Below are positions 9,051-23,939 of a DNA stretch of 39,399 bases, one piece after another. Origin of the DNA: Tubulanus polymorphus (Eukaryota; Nemertea; Palaeonemertea; Tubulaniformes; Tubulanidae); assembly GCF_964204645.1 (NCBI RefSeq), contig NW_027437452.1, positions 64,001-103,399 on the forward strand. The letters run 5' to 3'. Position numbers and translations under genes: made by a program. The first letter of the stretch is position 1, and the number at the start of each line of letters is the position of its first letter. The notes below the pieces were generated by a model. The model had not been told where the DNA came from and ran no database searches. It worked only from the letters and a program-made list of their open reading frames with translations.

Positions 9051-10199
9051 AAACGTCTTTTCTCGCGCTGAACGACGTTTTCGGGTCGAAAAGTGCTTTT
9101 CCTGACGATTTGAGCGCTTTTACGCATCGACATTGTCGTTTTTTCGATAGGGGGAATATTTGATACGAAAACGTCTTTTCTCGCGCTGAACGACGTTTTC
9201 GCGTCGAAAAGTGTTTTTCCTGACGATTTGAGCGCTTTTACGCATCGACATTGTCGTTTTTCCGATCGGGGGAATATTTGATACGAAAACGTCTTTTCTC
9301 GCGCTGTACGACGTTTTCGCGTCGAAAAGTGTTTTTCCTGACGATTTGAGCGCTTTTACGCATCGACACTGTCGTTTTCCCGATAGGGGGAATATTTGAT
9401 ACGAAAACGTCTTTTCTCGCGCTGAACGACGTTTTCGGGTCGAAAAGTGCTTTTCCTGACGATTTGAGCGCTTTTACGCATCGACATTGTCGTTTTTCCG
9501 ATAGGGGGAATATTTGATACGAAAACGTCTTTTCTCGCGCTGTACGACGTTTTTGCGTCGAAAAGTGCTTTTCCTGACGATTTGAGCGCTTTTACGCATC
9601 GACATTGTCGTTTTTCCGATAGGGGGAATATTTGATACGAAAACGTCTTTTCTCGCGCTGTACGACGTTTTTGCGTCGAAAAGTGCTTTTCCTGACGATT
9701 TGAGCGCTTTTAAGCATCGACATTGTCGTTTTCCCGATAGGGGGAATATTTGATACGAAAACGTCTTTTCTCGCGCTGAACGACGTTTTCGGGTCGAAAA
9801 GTGCTTTTCCTGACGATTTGAGCGCTTTTACGCATCGACATTGTCGTTTTTCCGATAGGGGGAATATTTGATACGAAAACGTCTTTTCTCGCGCTGAACG
9901 ACGGTTTCGGGTCGAAAAGTGCTTTTCCTGACGATTTGAGCGCTTTTACGCATCGACATTGTCGTTTTCCCGATAGGGGGAATATTTGATACGAAAACGT
10001 CTTTTCTCGCGCTGAACGACGTTTTCGGGTCGAAAAGTGCTTTTCCTGACGATTTGAGCGCTTTTACGCATCGACATTGTCGTTTTTCCGATAGGGGGAA
10101 TATTTGATACGAAAACGTATTTTCTCGCGCTGTACGAAGTTTTCGCGTCGAAAAGTGCTTTTCCTGACGATTTGAGCGCTTTTACGCATTGACATTGTC

Positions 10200-11460
10200 G
10201 TTTTTCCGATCGGGGGAATATTTGATACGAAAACGTCTTTTCTCGCGCTGTACGACGTTTTCGCGTCGAAAAGTGTTTTTCCTGACGATTTGAGCGCTTT
10301 TACGCATCGACATTGTCGTTTTCCCGATAGGGGGAATATTTGATACGAAAACGTCTCTTCTCGCGCTGAACGACGTTTTCGGGTCGAAAAGTGCTTTTCC
10401 TGACGATTTGAGCGCTTTTACGCATCGACATTGTCGTTTTTCCGATAGGGGGAATATTTGATACGAAAACGTATTTTCTCGCGCTGTACGACGTTATCGC
10501 GTCGAAAAGTGCTTTTCCTGACGATTTGAGCGCTTTTACGCATCGACACTGTCGTTTTCCCGATAGGGGGAATATTTGATACGAAAACGTCTTTTCTCGC
10601 GCTGAACGACGTTTTCGGGTCGAAAAGTGCTTTTCCTGACGATTTGAGCGCTTTTACGCATCGACATTGTCGTTTTTCCGATAGGGGGAATATTTGATAC
10701 GAAAACGTATTTTCTCGCGCTGTACGACGTTTTCGCGTCGAAAAGTGCTTTTCCTGACGATTTGAGCGCTTTTACGCATCGACACTGTCGTTTTCCCGAT
10801 AGGGGGAATATTTGATACGAAAACGTCTTTTCTCGCGCTGAACGACGTTTTCGGGTCGAAAAGTGCTTTTCCTGACGATTTGAGCGCTTTTACGCATCGA
10901 CATTGTCGTTTTTCCGATAGGGGGAATATTTGATACGAAAACGTCTTTTCTCGCGCTGAACGACGTTTTCGGGTCGAAAAGTGCTTTTCCTGACGATTTG
11001 AGCGCTTTTACGCATCGACATTGTCGTTTTTTCGATAGGGGGAATATTTGATACGAAAACGTCTTTTCTCGCGCTGAACGACGTTTTCGGGTCGAAAAGT
11101 GCTTTTCCTGACGATTTGAGCGCTTTTACGCATCGACATTGTCGTTTTTTCGATAGGGGAAATATTTGATACGAAAACGTCTTTTCTCGCGCTGAACGAC
11201 GTTTTCCGTCCGAAAAGTGCTTTTCCTGACGATTTGAGCGCTTTTACGCATCGACATTGTCGTTTTTCCGATAGGGGGAATATTTGATACGAAAACGTCT
11301 TTTCTCGCGCTGAACAACGTTTTCGGTCCGAAAAGTGCTTTTCCTGACGATTTGAGCGCTTTTACGCATCGACATTGTCGTTTTCCCGATAGGGGGAATA
11401 TTTGATACGAAAACGTCATTTCTCGCGCTGAACGACGTTTTCGGATCGAAAAGTGCTTTT
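10200..11460. repeat. HOR block B, copy 1 (about 10-11 monomers)
   Basis: Rare markers recur in the same order 6721 bp to the right (57 monomers minus 5 bp): GTGTTTTTCC near 10271, GTCTCTT near 10354, ACGTTATCGC at 10491, CGATAGGGGAAAT at 11151, GTCATTT and CGGATCG near 11416-11447. Variants disagree outside these limits. Confidence 0.7.
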
Positions 11461-14400
11461 CCTGACGATTTGAGCGCTTTTACGCATCGACACTGTCGTT
11501 TTCCCGATAGGGGGAATATTTGATACGAAAACGTCTTTTCTCGCGCTGAACGACGTTTTCGGGTCGAAAAGTGCTTTTCCTGACGATTTGAGCGCTTTTA
11601 CGCATCGACATTGTCGTTTTTCCGATAGGGGGAATATTTGATACGAAAACGTCTTTTCTCGCGCTGAACGACGTTTTCGGGTCGAAAAGTGCTTTTCCTG
11701 ACGATTTGAGCGCTTTTACGCATCGACATTGTCGTTTTTTCGATAGGGGGAATATTTGATACGAAAACGTCTTTTCTCGCGCTGAACGACGTTTTCGGGT
11801 CGAAAAGTGCTTTTCCTGACGATTTGAGCGCTTTTACGCATCGACATTGTCGTTTTTTCGATAGGGGGAATATTTGATACGAAAACGTCTTTTCTCGCGC
11901 TGAACGACGTTTTCGGTCCGAAAAGTGCTTTTCCTGACGATTTGAGCGCTTTTACGCATCGACATTGTCGTTTTTCCGATAGGGGGAATATTTGATACGA
12001 AAACGTCCTTTTCTCGCGCTGAACAACGTTTTCGGTCCGAAAAGTGCTTTTCCTGACGATTTGAGCGCTTTTACGCATCGACATTGTCGTTTTCCCGATA
12101 GGGGGAATATTTGATACGAAAACGTCTTTTCCTCGCGCTGAACGACGTTTTCGGGTCGAAAAGTGCTTTTCCTGACGATTTGAGCGCTTTTACGCATCGA
12201 CATTGTCGTTTTTCCGATCGGGGGAATATTTGATACGAAAACGTCTTTTCTCGCGCTGTACGACGTTTTCGCGTCGAAAAGTGTTTTTCCTGACGATTTG
12301 AGCGCTTTTACGCATCGACATTGTCGTTTTCCCGATAGGGGGAATATTTGATACGAAAACGTCTTTTCTCGCGCTGAACGACGTTTTCGGGTCGAAAAGT
12401 GCTTTTCCTGACGATTTGAGCGCTTTTACGCATCGACATTGTCGTTTTTCCGATAGGGGGAATATTTGATACGAAAACGTCTTTTCTCGCGCTGAACGAC
12501 GTTTTCGGGTCGAAAAGTGCTTTTCCTGACGATTTGAGCGCTTTTACGCATCGACATTGTCGTTTTTCCGATAGGGGGAATATTTGATACGAAAACGTCT
12601 TTTCTCGCGCTGAACGACGTTTTCGGGTCGAAAAGTGCTTTTCCTGACGATTTGAGCGCTTTTACGCATCGACATTGTCGTTTTCCCGATAGGGGGAATG
12701 TTTGATACGAAAACGTCTTTTCTCGCGCTGAACGACGTTTTCGGGTCGAAAAGTGCTTTTCCTGACGATTTGAGCGCTTTTACGCATCGACATTGTCGTT
12801 TTTCCGATAGGGGGAATACTTGATACGAAAACGTCTTTTCTCGCGCTGAACGACGTTTTCGCGTCGAAAAGTGCTTTTCCTGACGATTTGAGCGCTTTTA
12901 CGCATCGACATTGTCGTTTTCCCGATAGGGGGAATATTTGATACGAAAACGTCTTTTCTCGCGCTGAACGACGTTTTCGGGTCAAAAAGTGCTTTTCCTG
13001 ACGATTTGAGCGCTTTTACGCATCGACATCGTCGTTTTTCCGATAGAGGGAATATTTGATACGAAAACGTCTTTTCTCGCGCTGAACGACGTTTTCGGTC
13101 CGAAAAGTGCTTTTCCTGACGATTTGAGCGCTTTTACGCATCGACATTGTCGTTTTTCCGATAGGGGGAATATTTGATACGAAAACGTCTTTTCTCGCGC
13201 TGAACAACGTTTTCGGTCCGAAAAGTGCATTTCCTGACGATTTGAGCGCTTTTACGCATCGACATTGTCGTTTTCCCGATAGGGGGAATATTTGATACGA
13301 AAACGTCTTTTCTCGCGCTGAACGACGTTTTCGGGTCGAAAAGTGCTTTTCCTGACGATTTGAGCGCTTTTACGCATCGACATTGTCGTTTTTCCGATAG
13401 GGGGAATATTTGATACGAAAACGTCTTTTCTCGCGCTGAACGACGTTTTCGGGTCGAAAAGTGCTTTTCCTGACGATTTGAGCGCTTTTACGCATCGACA
13501 TTGTCGTTTTTCCGATCGGGGGAATATTTGATACGAAAACGTCTTTTCTCGCGCTGTACGACGTTTTCGCGTCGAAAATTTTTTTTCCTGACGATTTGAG
13601 CGCTTTTACGCATCGACATTGTCGTTTTCCCGATAGGGGGAATATTTGATACGAAAACGTCTTTTCTCGCGCTGAACGACGTTTTCGGGTCGAAAAGTGC
13701 TTTTCCTGACGATTTGAGCGCTTTTACGCATCGACATTGTCGTTTTTCCGATAGGGGGAATATTTGATACGAAAACGTCTTTTCTCGCGCTGAACGACGT
13801 TTTCGGGTCGAAAAGTGCTTTTCCTGACGATTTGAGCGCTTTTACGCATCGACATTGTCGTTTTTCCGATAGGGGGAATATTTGATACGAAAACGTCTTT
13901 TCTCGCGCTGAACGACGTTTTCGGGTCGAAAAGTGCTTTTCCTGACGATTTGAGCGCTTTTACGCATCGACATTGTCGTTTTCCCGATAGGGGGAATATT
14001 TGATACGAAAACGTCTTTTCTCGCGCTGAACGACGTTTTCGGGTCGAAAAGTGCTTTTCCTGACGATTTGAGCGCTTTTACGCATCGACATTGTCGTTTT
14101 TCCGATAGGGGGAATATTTTGATACGAAAACGTCTTTTCTCGCGCTGAACGACGTTTTCGCGTCGAAAAGTGCTTTTCCTGACGATTTGAGCGCTTTTAC
14201 GCATCGACATTGTCGTTTTCCCGATAGGGGGAATATTTGATACGAAAACGTCTTTTCTCGCGCTGAACGACGTTTTCGGGTCAAAAAGTGCTTTTCCTGA
14301 CGATTTGAGCGCTTTTACGCATCGACATCGTCGTTTTTCCGATAGGGGGAATATTTGATACGAAAACGTCTTTTCTCGCGCTGAACGACGTTTTCGGGTC

Positions 14401-16919
14401 AAAAAGTGCTTTTCCTGACGATTTGAGTGCTTTTACGCATCGACATTGTCGTTTTTCCGATAGGGGGAATATTTGATACGTCTTTTCTCGCGCTGAACAA
14501 CGTTTTCGGTCCGAAAAGTGCATTTCCTGACGATTTGAGCGCTTTTACGCATCGACATTGTCGTTTTTCCGATAGGGGGAATATTTGATACGAAAACGTC
14601 TTTTCTCGCGCTGAACAACGTTTTCGGTCCGAAAAGTGCTTTTCCTGACGATTTGAGCGCTTTTACGCATCGACATTGTCGTTTTCCCGATAGGGGGAAT
14701 ATTTGATACGAAAACGTCATTTCTCGCGCTGAACGACGTTTTCGGGTCGAAAAGTGCTTTTCCTGACGATTTGAGCGCTTTTACGCATCGACATTGTCGT
14801 TTTTCCGATCGGGGGAATATTTGATACGAAAACGTCTTTTCTCGCGCTGAACGACGTTTTCGCGTCGAAAAGTGCTTTTCCTGACGATTTGAGCGCTTTT
14901 ACGCATCGACATTGTCGTTTTTCCGATAGGGGGAATATTTGATACGAAAACGTATTTTCTCGCGCTGTACGACGTTTTCGCGTCGAAAAGTGCTTTTCCT
15001 GACGATTTGAGCGCTTTTACGCATCGACACTGTCGTTTTCCCGATAGGGGGAATATTTGATACGAAAACGTCTTTTCTCGCGCTGAACGACGTTTTCGGG
15101 TCGAAAAGTGCTTTTCCTGACGATTTGAGCGCTTTTACGCATCGACATTGTCGTTTTTCCGATAGGGGGAATATTTGATACGAAAACGTCTTTTCTCGCG
15201 CTGAACGACGTTTTCGGGTCGAAAAGTGCTTTTCCTGACGATTTGAGCGCTTTTACGCATCGACATTGTCGTTTTTTCGATAGGGGGAATATTTGATACG
15301 AAAACGTCTTTTCTCGCGCTGAACGACGTTTTCGGGTCGAAAAGTGCTTTTCCTGACGATTTGAGCGCTTTTACGCATCGACATTGTCGTTTTTTCGATA
15401 GGGGGAATATTTGATACGAAAACGTCTTTTCTCGCGCTGAACGACGTTTTCCGTCCGAAAAGTGCTTTTCCTGACGATTTGAGCGCTTTTACGCATCGAC
15501 ATTGTCGTTTTTCCGATAGGGGGAATATTTGATACGAAAACGTCTTTTCTCGCGCTGAACAACGTTTTCGGTCCGAAAAGTGCTTTTCCTGACGATTTGA
15601 GCGCTTTTACGCATCGACATTGTCGTTTTCCCGATAAGGGGAATATTTGATACGAAAACGTCTTTTCTCGCGCTGAACGACGTTTTCGGGTCGAAAAGTG
15701 CTTTTCCTGACGATTTGAGCGCTTTTACGCATCGACATTGTCGTTTTCCCGATAGGGGGAATATTTGATACGAAAACGTCTTTTCTCGCGCTGAACGACG
15801 TTTTCGGGTCGAAAAGTGCTTTTCCTGACGATTTGAGCGCTTTTACGCATCGACATTGTCGTTTTTCCGATGGGGGGAATATTTGATACGAAAACGTCTT
15901 TTCTCGCGCTGAACGACGTTTTCGGGTCGAAAAGTGCTTTTCCTGACGATTTGAGCGCTTTTACGCATCGACATTGTCGTTTTTCCGATAGGGGGAATAT
16001 TTGATACGAAAACGTCTTTTCTCGCGCTGAACGACGTTTTCGGGTCGAAAAGTGCTTTTCCTGACGATTTGAGCGCTTTTACGCATCGACATTGTCGTTT
16101 TTCCGATCGGGGAATATTTGATACGAAAACGTCTTTTCTCGCGCTGTACGACGTTTTCGCGTCGAAAATTTTTTTTCCTGACGATTTGAGGGCTTTTACG
16201 CATCGACATTGTCGTTTTCCCGATAGGGGGAATATTTGATACGAAAACGTCTTTTCTCGCGCTGAACGACGTTTTCGGGTCGAAAAGTGCTTTTCCTGAC
16301 GATTTGAGCGCTTTTACGCATCGACATTGTCGTTTTCCGATAGGGGGAATATTTGATACGAAAACGTCTTTTCTCGCGCTGAACGACGTTTTCGGGTCGA
16401 AAAGTGCTTTTCCTGACGATTTGAGCGCTTTTACGCATCGACATTGTCGTTTTTCCGATAGGGGGAATATTTGATACGAAAACGTCTTTTCTCGCGCTGA
16501 ACGACGTTTTCGGGTCGAAAAGTGCTTTTCCTGACGATTTGAGCGCTTTTACGCATCGACATTGTCGTTTTTCCGATAGGGGGAATATTTGATACGAAAA
16601 CGTCTTTTCTCGCGCTGAACGACGTTTTCGGGTCGAAAAGTGCTTTTCCTGACGATTTGAGCGCTTTTACGCATCGACATTGTCGTTTTCCCGATAGGGG
16701 GAATATTTGATACGAAAACGTCTTTTCTCGCGCTGAACGACGTTTTCGGGTCGAAAAGTGCTTTTCCTGACGATTTGAGCGCTTTTACGCATCGACATTG
16801 TCGTTTTTCCGATAGGGGGAATATTTGATACGAAAACGTCTTTTCTCGCGCTGAACGACGTTTTCGGGTCGAAAAGTGCTTTTCCTGACGATTTGAGCGC
16901 TTTTACGCATCGACATTGT

Positions 16920-18180
16920 CGTTTTTCCGATCGGGGGAATATTTGATACGAAAACGTCTTTTCTCGCGCTGTACGACGTTTTCGCGTCGAAAAGTGTTTT
17001 TCCTGACGATTTGAGCGCTTTTACGCATCGACATTGTCGTTTTCCCGATAGGGGGAATATTTGATACGAAAACGTCTCTTCTCGCGCTGAACGACGTTTT
17101 CGGGTCGAAAAGTGCTTTTCCTGACGATTTGAGCGCTTTTACGCATCGACATTGTCGTTTTTCCGATAGGGGGAATATTTGATACGAAAACGTATTTTCT
17201 CGCGCTGTACGACGTTATCGCGTCGAAAAGTGCTTTTCCTGACGATTTGAGCGCTTTTACGCATCGACACTGTCGTTTTCCCGATAGGGGGAATATTTGA
17301 TACGAAAACGTCTTTTCTCGCGCTGAACGACGTTTTCGGGTCGAAAAGTGCTTTTCCTGACGATTTGAGCGCTTTTACGCATCGACATTGTCGTTTTTCC
17401 GATAGGGGGAATATTTGATACGAAAACGTATTTTCTCGCGCTGTACGACGTTTTCGCGTCGAAAAGTGCTTTTCCTGACGATTTGAGCGCTTTTACGCAT
17501 CGACACTGTCGTTTTCCCGATAGGGGGAATATTTGATACGAAAACGTCTTTTCTCGCGCTGAACGACGTTTTCGGGTCGAAAAGTGCTTTTCCTGACGAT
17601 TTGAGCGCTTTTACGCATCGACATTGTCGTTTTTCCGATAGGGGGAATATTTGATACGAAAACGTCTTTTCTCGCGCTGAACGACGTTTTCGGGTCGAAA
17701 AGTGCTTTTCCTGACGATTTGAGCGCTTTTACGCATCGACATTGTCGTTTTTTCGATAGGGGGAATATTTGATACGAAAACGTCTTTTCTCGCGCTGAAC
17801 GACGTTTTCGGGTCGAAAAGTGCTTTTCCTGACGATTTGAGCGCTTTTACGCATCGACATTGTCGTTTTTTCGATAGGGGAAATATTTGATACGAAAACG
17901 TCTTTTCTCGCGCTGAACGACGTTTTCCGTCCGAAAAGTGCTTTTCCTGACGATTTGAGCGCTTTTACGCATCGACATTGTCGTTTTTCCGATAGGGGGA
18001 ATATTTGATACGAAAACGTCTTTTCTCGCGCTGAACAACGTTTTCGGTCCGAAAAGTGCTTTTCCTGACGATTTGAGCGCTTTTACGCATCGACATTGTC
18101 GTTTTCCCGATAGGGGGAATATTTGATACGAAAACGTCATTTCTCGCGCTGAACGACGTTTTCGGATCGAAAAGTGCTTT
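16920..18180. repeat. HOR block B, copy 2
   Basis: This is the partner of 10200-11460. ACGTTATCGC is at 17212, CGATAGGGGAAAT at 17872 and CGGATCG near 18163. The next monomer carries TTTATGC and ATCGGGGG and no longer matches copy 1, so the right edge is fairly sharp. Confidence 0.7.
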
Positions 18181-20289
18181 TCCTGACGATTTGAGCGCTT
18201 TTATGCATCGACATTGTCGTTTTTCCGATCGGGGGAATATTTGATACGAAAACGTCTTTTCTCGCGCTGAACGACGTTTTCGCGTCGAAAAGTGCTTTTC
18301 CTGACGATTTGAGCGCTTTTACGCATCGACATTGTCGTTTTTCCGATAGGGGGAATATTTGATACGAAAACGTATTTTCTCGCGCTGTACGACGTTTTCG
18401 CGTCGAAAAGTGCTTTTCCTGACGATTTGAGCGCTTTTACGCATCGACACTGTCGTTTTCCCGATAGGGGGAATATTTGATACGAAAACGTCTTTTCTCG
18501 CGCTGAACGACGTTTTCGGGTCGAAAAGTGCTTTTCCTGACGATTTGAGCGCTTTTACGCATCGACATTGTCGTTTTTCCGATAGGGGGAATATTTGATA
18601 CGAAAACGTCTTTTCTCGCGCTGAACGACGTTTTCGGGTCGAAAAGTGCTTTTCCTGACGATTTGAGCGCTTTTACGCATCGACATTGTCGTTTTTTCGA
18701 TAGGGGGGAATATTTGATACGAAAACGTCTTTTCTCGCGCTGAACGACGTTTTCGGGTCGAAAAGTGCTTTTCCTGACGATTTGAGCGCTTTTACGCATC
18801 GACATTGTCGTTTTTTCGATAGGGGGAATATTTGATACGAAAACGTCTTTTCTCGCGCTGAACGACGTTTTCCGTCCGAAAAGTGCTTTTCCTGACGATT
18901 TGAGCGCTTTTACGCATCGACATTGTCGTTTTTCCGATAGGGGGAATATTTGATACGAAAACGTCTTTTCTCGCGCTGAACAACGTTTTCGGTCCGAAAA
19001 GTGCTTTTCCTGACGATTTGAGCGCTTTTACGCATCGACATTGTCGTTTTCCCGATAGGGGGAATATTTGATACGAAAACGTCTTTTCTCGCGCTGAACG
19101 ACGTTTTCGGGTCGAAAAGTGCTTTTCCTGACGATTTGAGCGCTTTTACGCATCGACATTGTCGTTTTTCCGATCGGGGGAATATTTGATACGAAAACGT
19201 CTTTTCTCGCGCTGTACGACGTTTTCGCGTCGAAAAGTGTTTTTCCTGACGATTTGAGCGCTTTTACGCATCGACATTGTCGTTTTCCCGATAGGGGGAA
19301 TATTTGATACGAAAACGTCTTTTCTCGCGCTGAACGACGTTTTCGGGTCGAAAAGTGCTTTTCCTGACGATTTGAGCGCTTTTACGCATCGACATTGTCG
19401 TTTTTCCGATAGGGGGAATATTTGATACGAAAACGTCTTTTCTCGCGCTGAACGACGTTTTCGGGTCGAAAAGTGCTTTTCCTGACGATTTGAGCGCTTT
19501 TACGCATCGACATTGTCGTTTTTCCGATAGGGGGAATATTTGATACGAAAACGTCTTTTCTCGCGCTGAACGACGTTTTCGGGTCGAAAAGTGCTTTTCC
19601 TGACGATTTGAGCGCTTTTACGCATCGACATTGTGGTTTTTCCGATAGGGGGAATATTTGATACGAAAACGTCTTTTCTCGCGCTGAACGACGTTTTCGG
19701 GTCGAAAAGTGCTTTTCCTGACGATTTGAGCTCTTTTACGCATCGACATCGTCGTTTTTTCGATAGGGGGAATATTTGATACGAAAACGTCTTTTCTCGC
19801 GCTGAACGACGTTTTCGGTCCGAAAAGTGCTTTTCCTGACGATTTGAGCGCTTTTACGCATCGACATTGTCGTTTTTCCGATAGGGGGAATATTTGATAC
19901 GAAAACGTCTTTTCTCGCGCTGAACAACGTTTTCGGTCCGAAAAGTGCATTTCCTGACGATTTGAGCGCTTTTACGCATCGACATTGTCGTTTTCCGATA
20001 GGGGGAATATTTGATACGAAAACGTATTTTCTCGCGCTGTACGACGTTTTCGCGTCGAAAAGTGCTTTTCCTGACGATTTGAGCGCTTTTACGCATCGAC
20101 ATTTTCGTTTTTCCGATAGGGGGAATGTTTGATACGAAAACGTCTTTTCTCGCGCTGAACGACGTTTTCGGGTCGAAAAGTGCTTTTCCTGACGATTTGA
20201 GCGCTTTTACGCATCGACATTGTCGTTTTCCCGATAGGGGGAATATTTGATACGAAAACGTCTTTTCTCGCGCTGAACGACGTTTTCGG

Positions 20290-22060
20290 GTCGAAAAGTG
20301 CTTTTCCTGACGATTTGAGCGCTTTTACGCATCGACATTGTCGTTTTTCCGATAGGGGGAATATTTGATACGAAAACGTCTTTTCTCGCGCTGAACGACG
20401 TTTTCGGGTCGAAAAGTGCTTTTCCTGACGATTTGAGCGCTTTTACGCATCGACATTGTCGTTTTCCCGATAGGGGGAATATTTGATACGAAAACGTCTT
20501 TTCTCGCGCTGAACGACGTTTTCGGGTCGAAAAGTGCTTTTCCTGACGATTTGAGCGCTTTTACGCATCGACATTGTCGTTTTTCCGATAGGGGGAATAT
20601 TTGATACGAGAACGTCTTTTCTCGCGCTGAACGACGTTTTCGGGTCGAAAAGTGCTTTTCCTGACGATTTGAGCGCTTTTACGCATCGACATTGTCGTTT
20701 TCCCGATAGGGGGAATATTTGATACGAAAACGTCTTTTCTCGCGCTGAACGACGTTTTCGGGTCGAAAAGTGCTTTTCCTGACGATTTGAGCGCTTTTAC
20801 GCATCGACATTGTCGTTTTTCCGATAGGGGGAATATTTGATACGAAAACGTCTTTTCTCGCGCTGAACGACGTTTTCGCGTCGAAAAGTGCTTTTCCTGA
20901 CGATTTGAGCGCTTTTACGCATCGACATCGTCGTTTTCCCGATAGGGGGAATATTTGATACGAAAACGTCTTTTCTCGCGCTGAACGACGTTTTCGGGTC
21001 AAAAAGTGCTTTTCCTGACGATTTGAGCGCTTTTACGCATCGACATCGTCGTTTTTCCGATAGGGGGAATATTTGATACGAAAACGTCTTTTCTCGCGCT
21101 GAACGACGTTTTCGGTCCGAAAAGTGCTTTTCCTGACGATTTGAGCGCTTTTACGCATCGACATTGTCGTTTTTCCGATAGGGGGAATATTTGATACGAA
21201 AACGTCTTTTCTCGCGCTGAACAACGTTTTCGGTCCGAAAAGTGCATTTCCTGACGATTTGAGCGCTTTTACGCATCGACATTGTCGTTTTTCCGATAGG
21301 GAGAATATTTGATACGAAAACGTATTTTCTCGCGTTGTACGACGTTTTCGCATCGAAAAGTGCTTTTCCTGACGATTTGAGCGCTTTTACGCATCGACAT
21401 TTTCGTTTTTCCGATAGGGGGAATGTTTGATACGAAAACGTCTTTTCTCGCGCTGAACGACGTTTTCGCGTCGAAAAGTGCTTTTCCTGACGATTTGAGC
21501 GCTTTTACGCATCGACATTGTCGTTTTCCCGATAGGGGGAATATTTGATACGAAAACTTCTTTTCTCGCGCTGAACGACGTTTTCGGGTCGAAAAGTGCT
21601 TTTCCTGACGATTTGAGCGCTTTTACGCATCGACATTGTCGTTTTTCCGATAGGGGGAATATTTGATACGAAAACGTCTTTTCTCGCGCTGAACGACGTT
21701 TTCGGGTCGAAAAGTGCTTTTCCTGACGATTTTAGCGCTTTTACGCATCGACATTGTCGTTTTTCCGATAGGGGGAATATTTGATACGAAAACGTCTTTT
21801 CTCGCGCTGAACGACGTTTTCGGGTCGAAAAGTGCTTTTCCTGACGATTTGAGCGCTTTTACGCATCGACATTGTCGTTTTCCCGATAGGGGGAATATTT
21901 GATACGAAAACGTCTTTTCTCGCGCTGAACGACGTTTTCGGGTCGAAAAGTGCTTTTCCTGACGATTTGAGCGCTTTTACGCATCGACATTGTCGTTTTT
22001 CCGATAGGGGGAATATTTGATACGAAAACGTCTTTTCTCGCGCTGAACGACGTTTTCGGG
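20290..22060. repeat. 15-mer HOR (1770 bp), copy 1
   Basis: Many private variants recur exactly 1770 bp (15x118) later: GGGAGAATATTT near 21300, CGCGTTGTACG near 21332, TTCGCATCG near 21349, CATTTTCG near 21398, GAATGTTTG near 21421, AAAACTTC near 21555 and GATTTTAGCG near 21729. One difference seen is GATACGAGAACG near 20605, absent from the partner. Start and end are approximate. Confidence 0.85.
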
Positions 22061-23830
22061 TCGAAAAGTGCTTTTCCTGACGATTTGAGCGCTTTTACGC
22101 ATCGACATTGTCGTTTTTCCGATAGGGGGAATATTTGATACGAAAACGTCTTTTCTCGCGCTGAACGACGTTTTCGGGTCGAAAAGTGCTTTTCCTGACG
22201 ATTTGAGCGCTTTTACGCATCGACATTGTCGTTTTCCCGATAGGGGGAATATTTGATACGAAAACGTCTTTTCTCGCGCTGAACGACGTTTTCGGGTCGA
22301 AAAGTGCTTTTCCTGACGATTTGAGCGCTTTTACGCATCGACATTGTCGTTTTTCCGATAGGGGGAATATTTGATACGAAAACGTCTTTTCTCGCGCTGA
22401 ACGACGTTTTCGGGTCGAAAAGTGCTTTTCCTGACGATTTGAGCGCTTTTACGCATCGACATTGTCGTTTTCCCGATAGGGGGAATATTTGATACGAAAA
22501 CGTCTTTTCTCGCGCTGAACGACGTTTTCGGGTCGAAAAGTGCTTTTCCTGACGATTTGAGCGCTTTTACGCATCGACATTGTCGTTTTTCCGATAGGGG
22601 GAATATTTGATACGAAAACGTCTTTTCTCGCGCTGAACGACGTTTTCGCGTCGAAAAGTGCTTTTCCTGACGATTTGAGCGCTTTTACGCATCGACATCG
22701 TCGTTTTCCCGATAGGGGGAATATTTGATACGAAAACGTCTTTTCTCGCGCTGAACGACGTTTTCGGGTCAAAAAGTGCTTTTCCTGACGATTTGAGCGC
22801 TTTTACGCATCGACATCGTCGTTTTTCCGATAGGGGGAATATTTGATACGAAAACGTCTTTTCTCGCGCTGAACGACGTTTTCGGTCCGAAAAGTGCTTT
22901 TCCTGACGATTTGAGCGCTTTTACGCATCGACATTGTCGTTTTTCCGATAGGGGGAATATTTGATACGAAAACGTCTTTTCTCGCGCTGAACAACGTTTT
23001 CGGTCCGAAAAGTGCATTTCCTGACGATTTGAGCGCTTTTACGCATCGACATTGTCGTTTTTCCGATAGGGAGAATATTTGATACGAAAACGTATTTTCT
23101 CGCGTTGTACGACGTTTTCGCATCGAAAAGTGCTTTTCCTGACGATTTGAGCGCTTTTACGCATCGACATTTTCGTTTTTCCGATAGGGGGAATGTTTGA
23201 TACGAAAACGTCTTTTCTCGCGCTGAACGACGTTTTCGCGTCGAAAAGTGCTTTTCCTGACGATTTGAGCGCTTTTACGCATCGACATTGTCGTTTTCCC
23301 GATAGGGGGAATATTTGATACGAAAACTTCTTTTCTCGCGCTGAACGACGTTTTCGGGTCGAAAAGTGCTTTTCCTGACGATTTGAGCGCTTTTACGCAT
23401 CGACATTGTCGTTTTTCCGATAGGGGGAATATTTGATACGAAAACGTCTTTTCTCGCGCTGAACGACGTTTTCGGGTCGAAAAGTGCTTTTCCTGACGAT
23501 TTTAGCGCTTTTACGCATCGACATTGTCGTTTTTCCGATAGGGGGAATATTTGATACGAAAACGTCTTTTCTCGCGCTGAACGACGTTTTCGGGTCGAAA
23601 AGTGCTTTTCCTGACGATTTGAGCGCTTTTACGCATCGACATTGTCGTTTTCCCGATAGGGGGAATATTTGATACGAAAACGTCTTTTCTCGCGCTGAAC
23701 GACGTTTTCGGGTCGAAAAGTGCTTTTCCTGACGATTTGAGCGCTTTTACGCATCGACATTGTCGTTTTTCCGATAGGGGGAATATTTGATACGAAAACG
23801 TCTTTTCTCGCGCTGAACGACGTTTTCGCG
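22061..23830. repeat. 15-mer HOR (1770 bp), copy 2
   Basis: This is the direct tandem partner of 20290-22060 with the same private variants, for example GGGAGAATATTT near 23070, CATTTTCG near 23168, AAAACTTC near 23325 and GATTTTAGCG near 23499. Near identity over about 1.7 kb marks this as one of the youngest exchanges in the array. Matching stops near 23825, where GGGTCG is replaced by GCGTCG. Confidence 0.85.
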
Positions 23831-23939
23831 TCGAAAAGTGCTTTTCCTGACGATTTGAGCGCTTTTACGCATCGACATTGTCGTTTTCCCGATAGGGGGA
23901 ATATTTGATACGAAAACGTCTTTTCTCGCGCTGAACGAC

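Noticed and set aside
21714-21902. Plus-strand frame of 62 codons, repeated at 23484-23672
   Set aside because: It appears only because a private G-to-T change removes the usual TGA in GATTTGAGCG; its second copy is part of the 1770-bp duplication.
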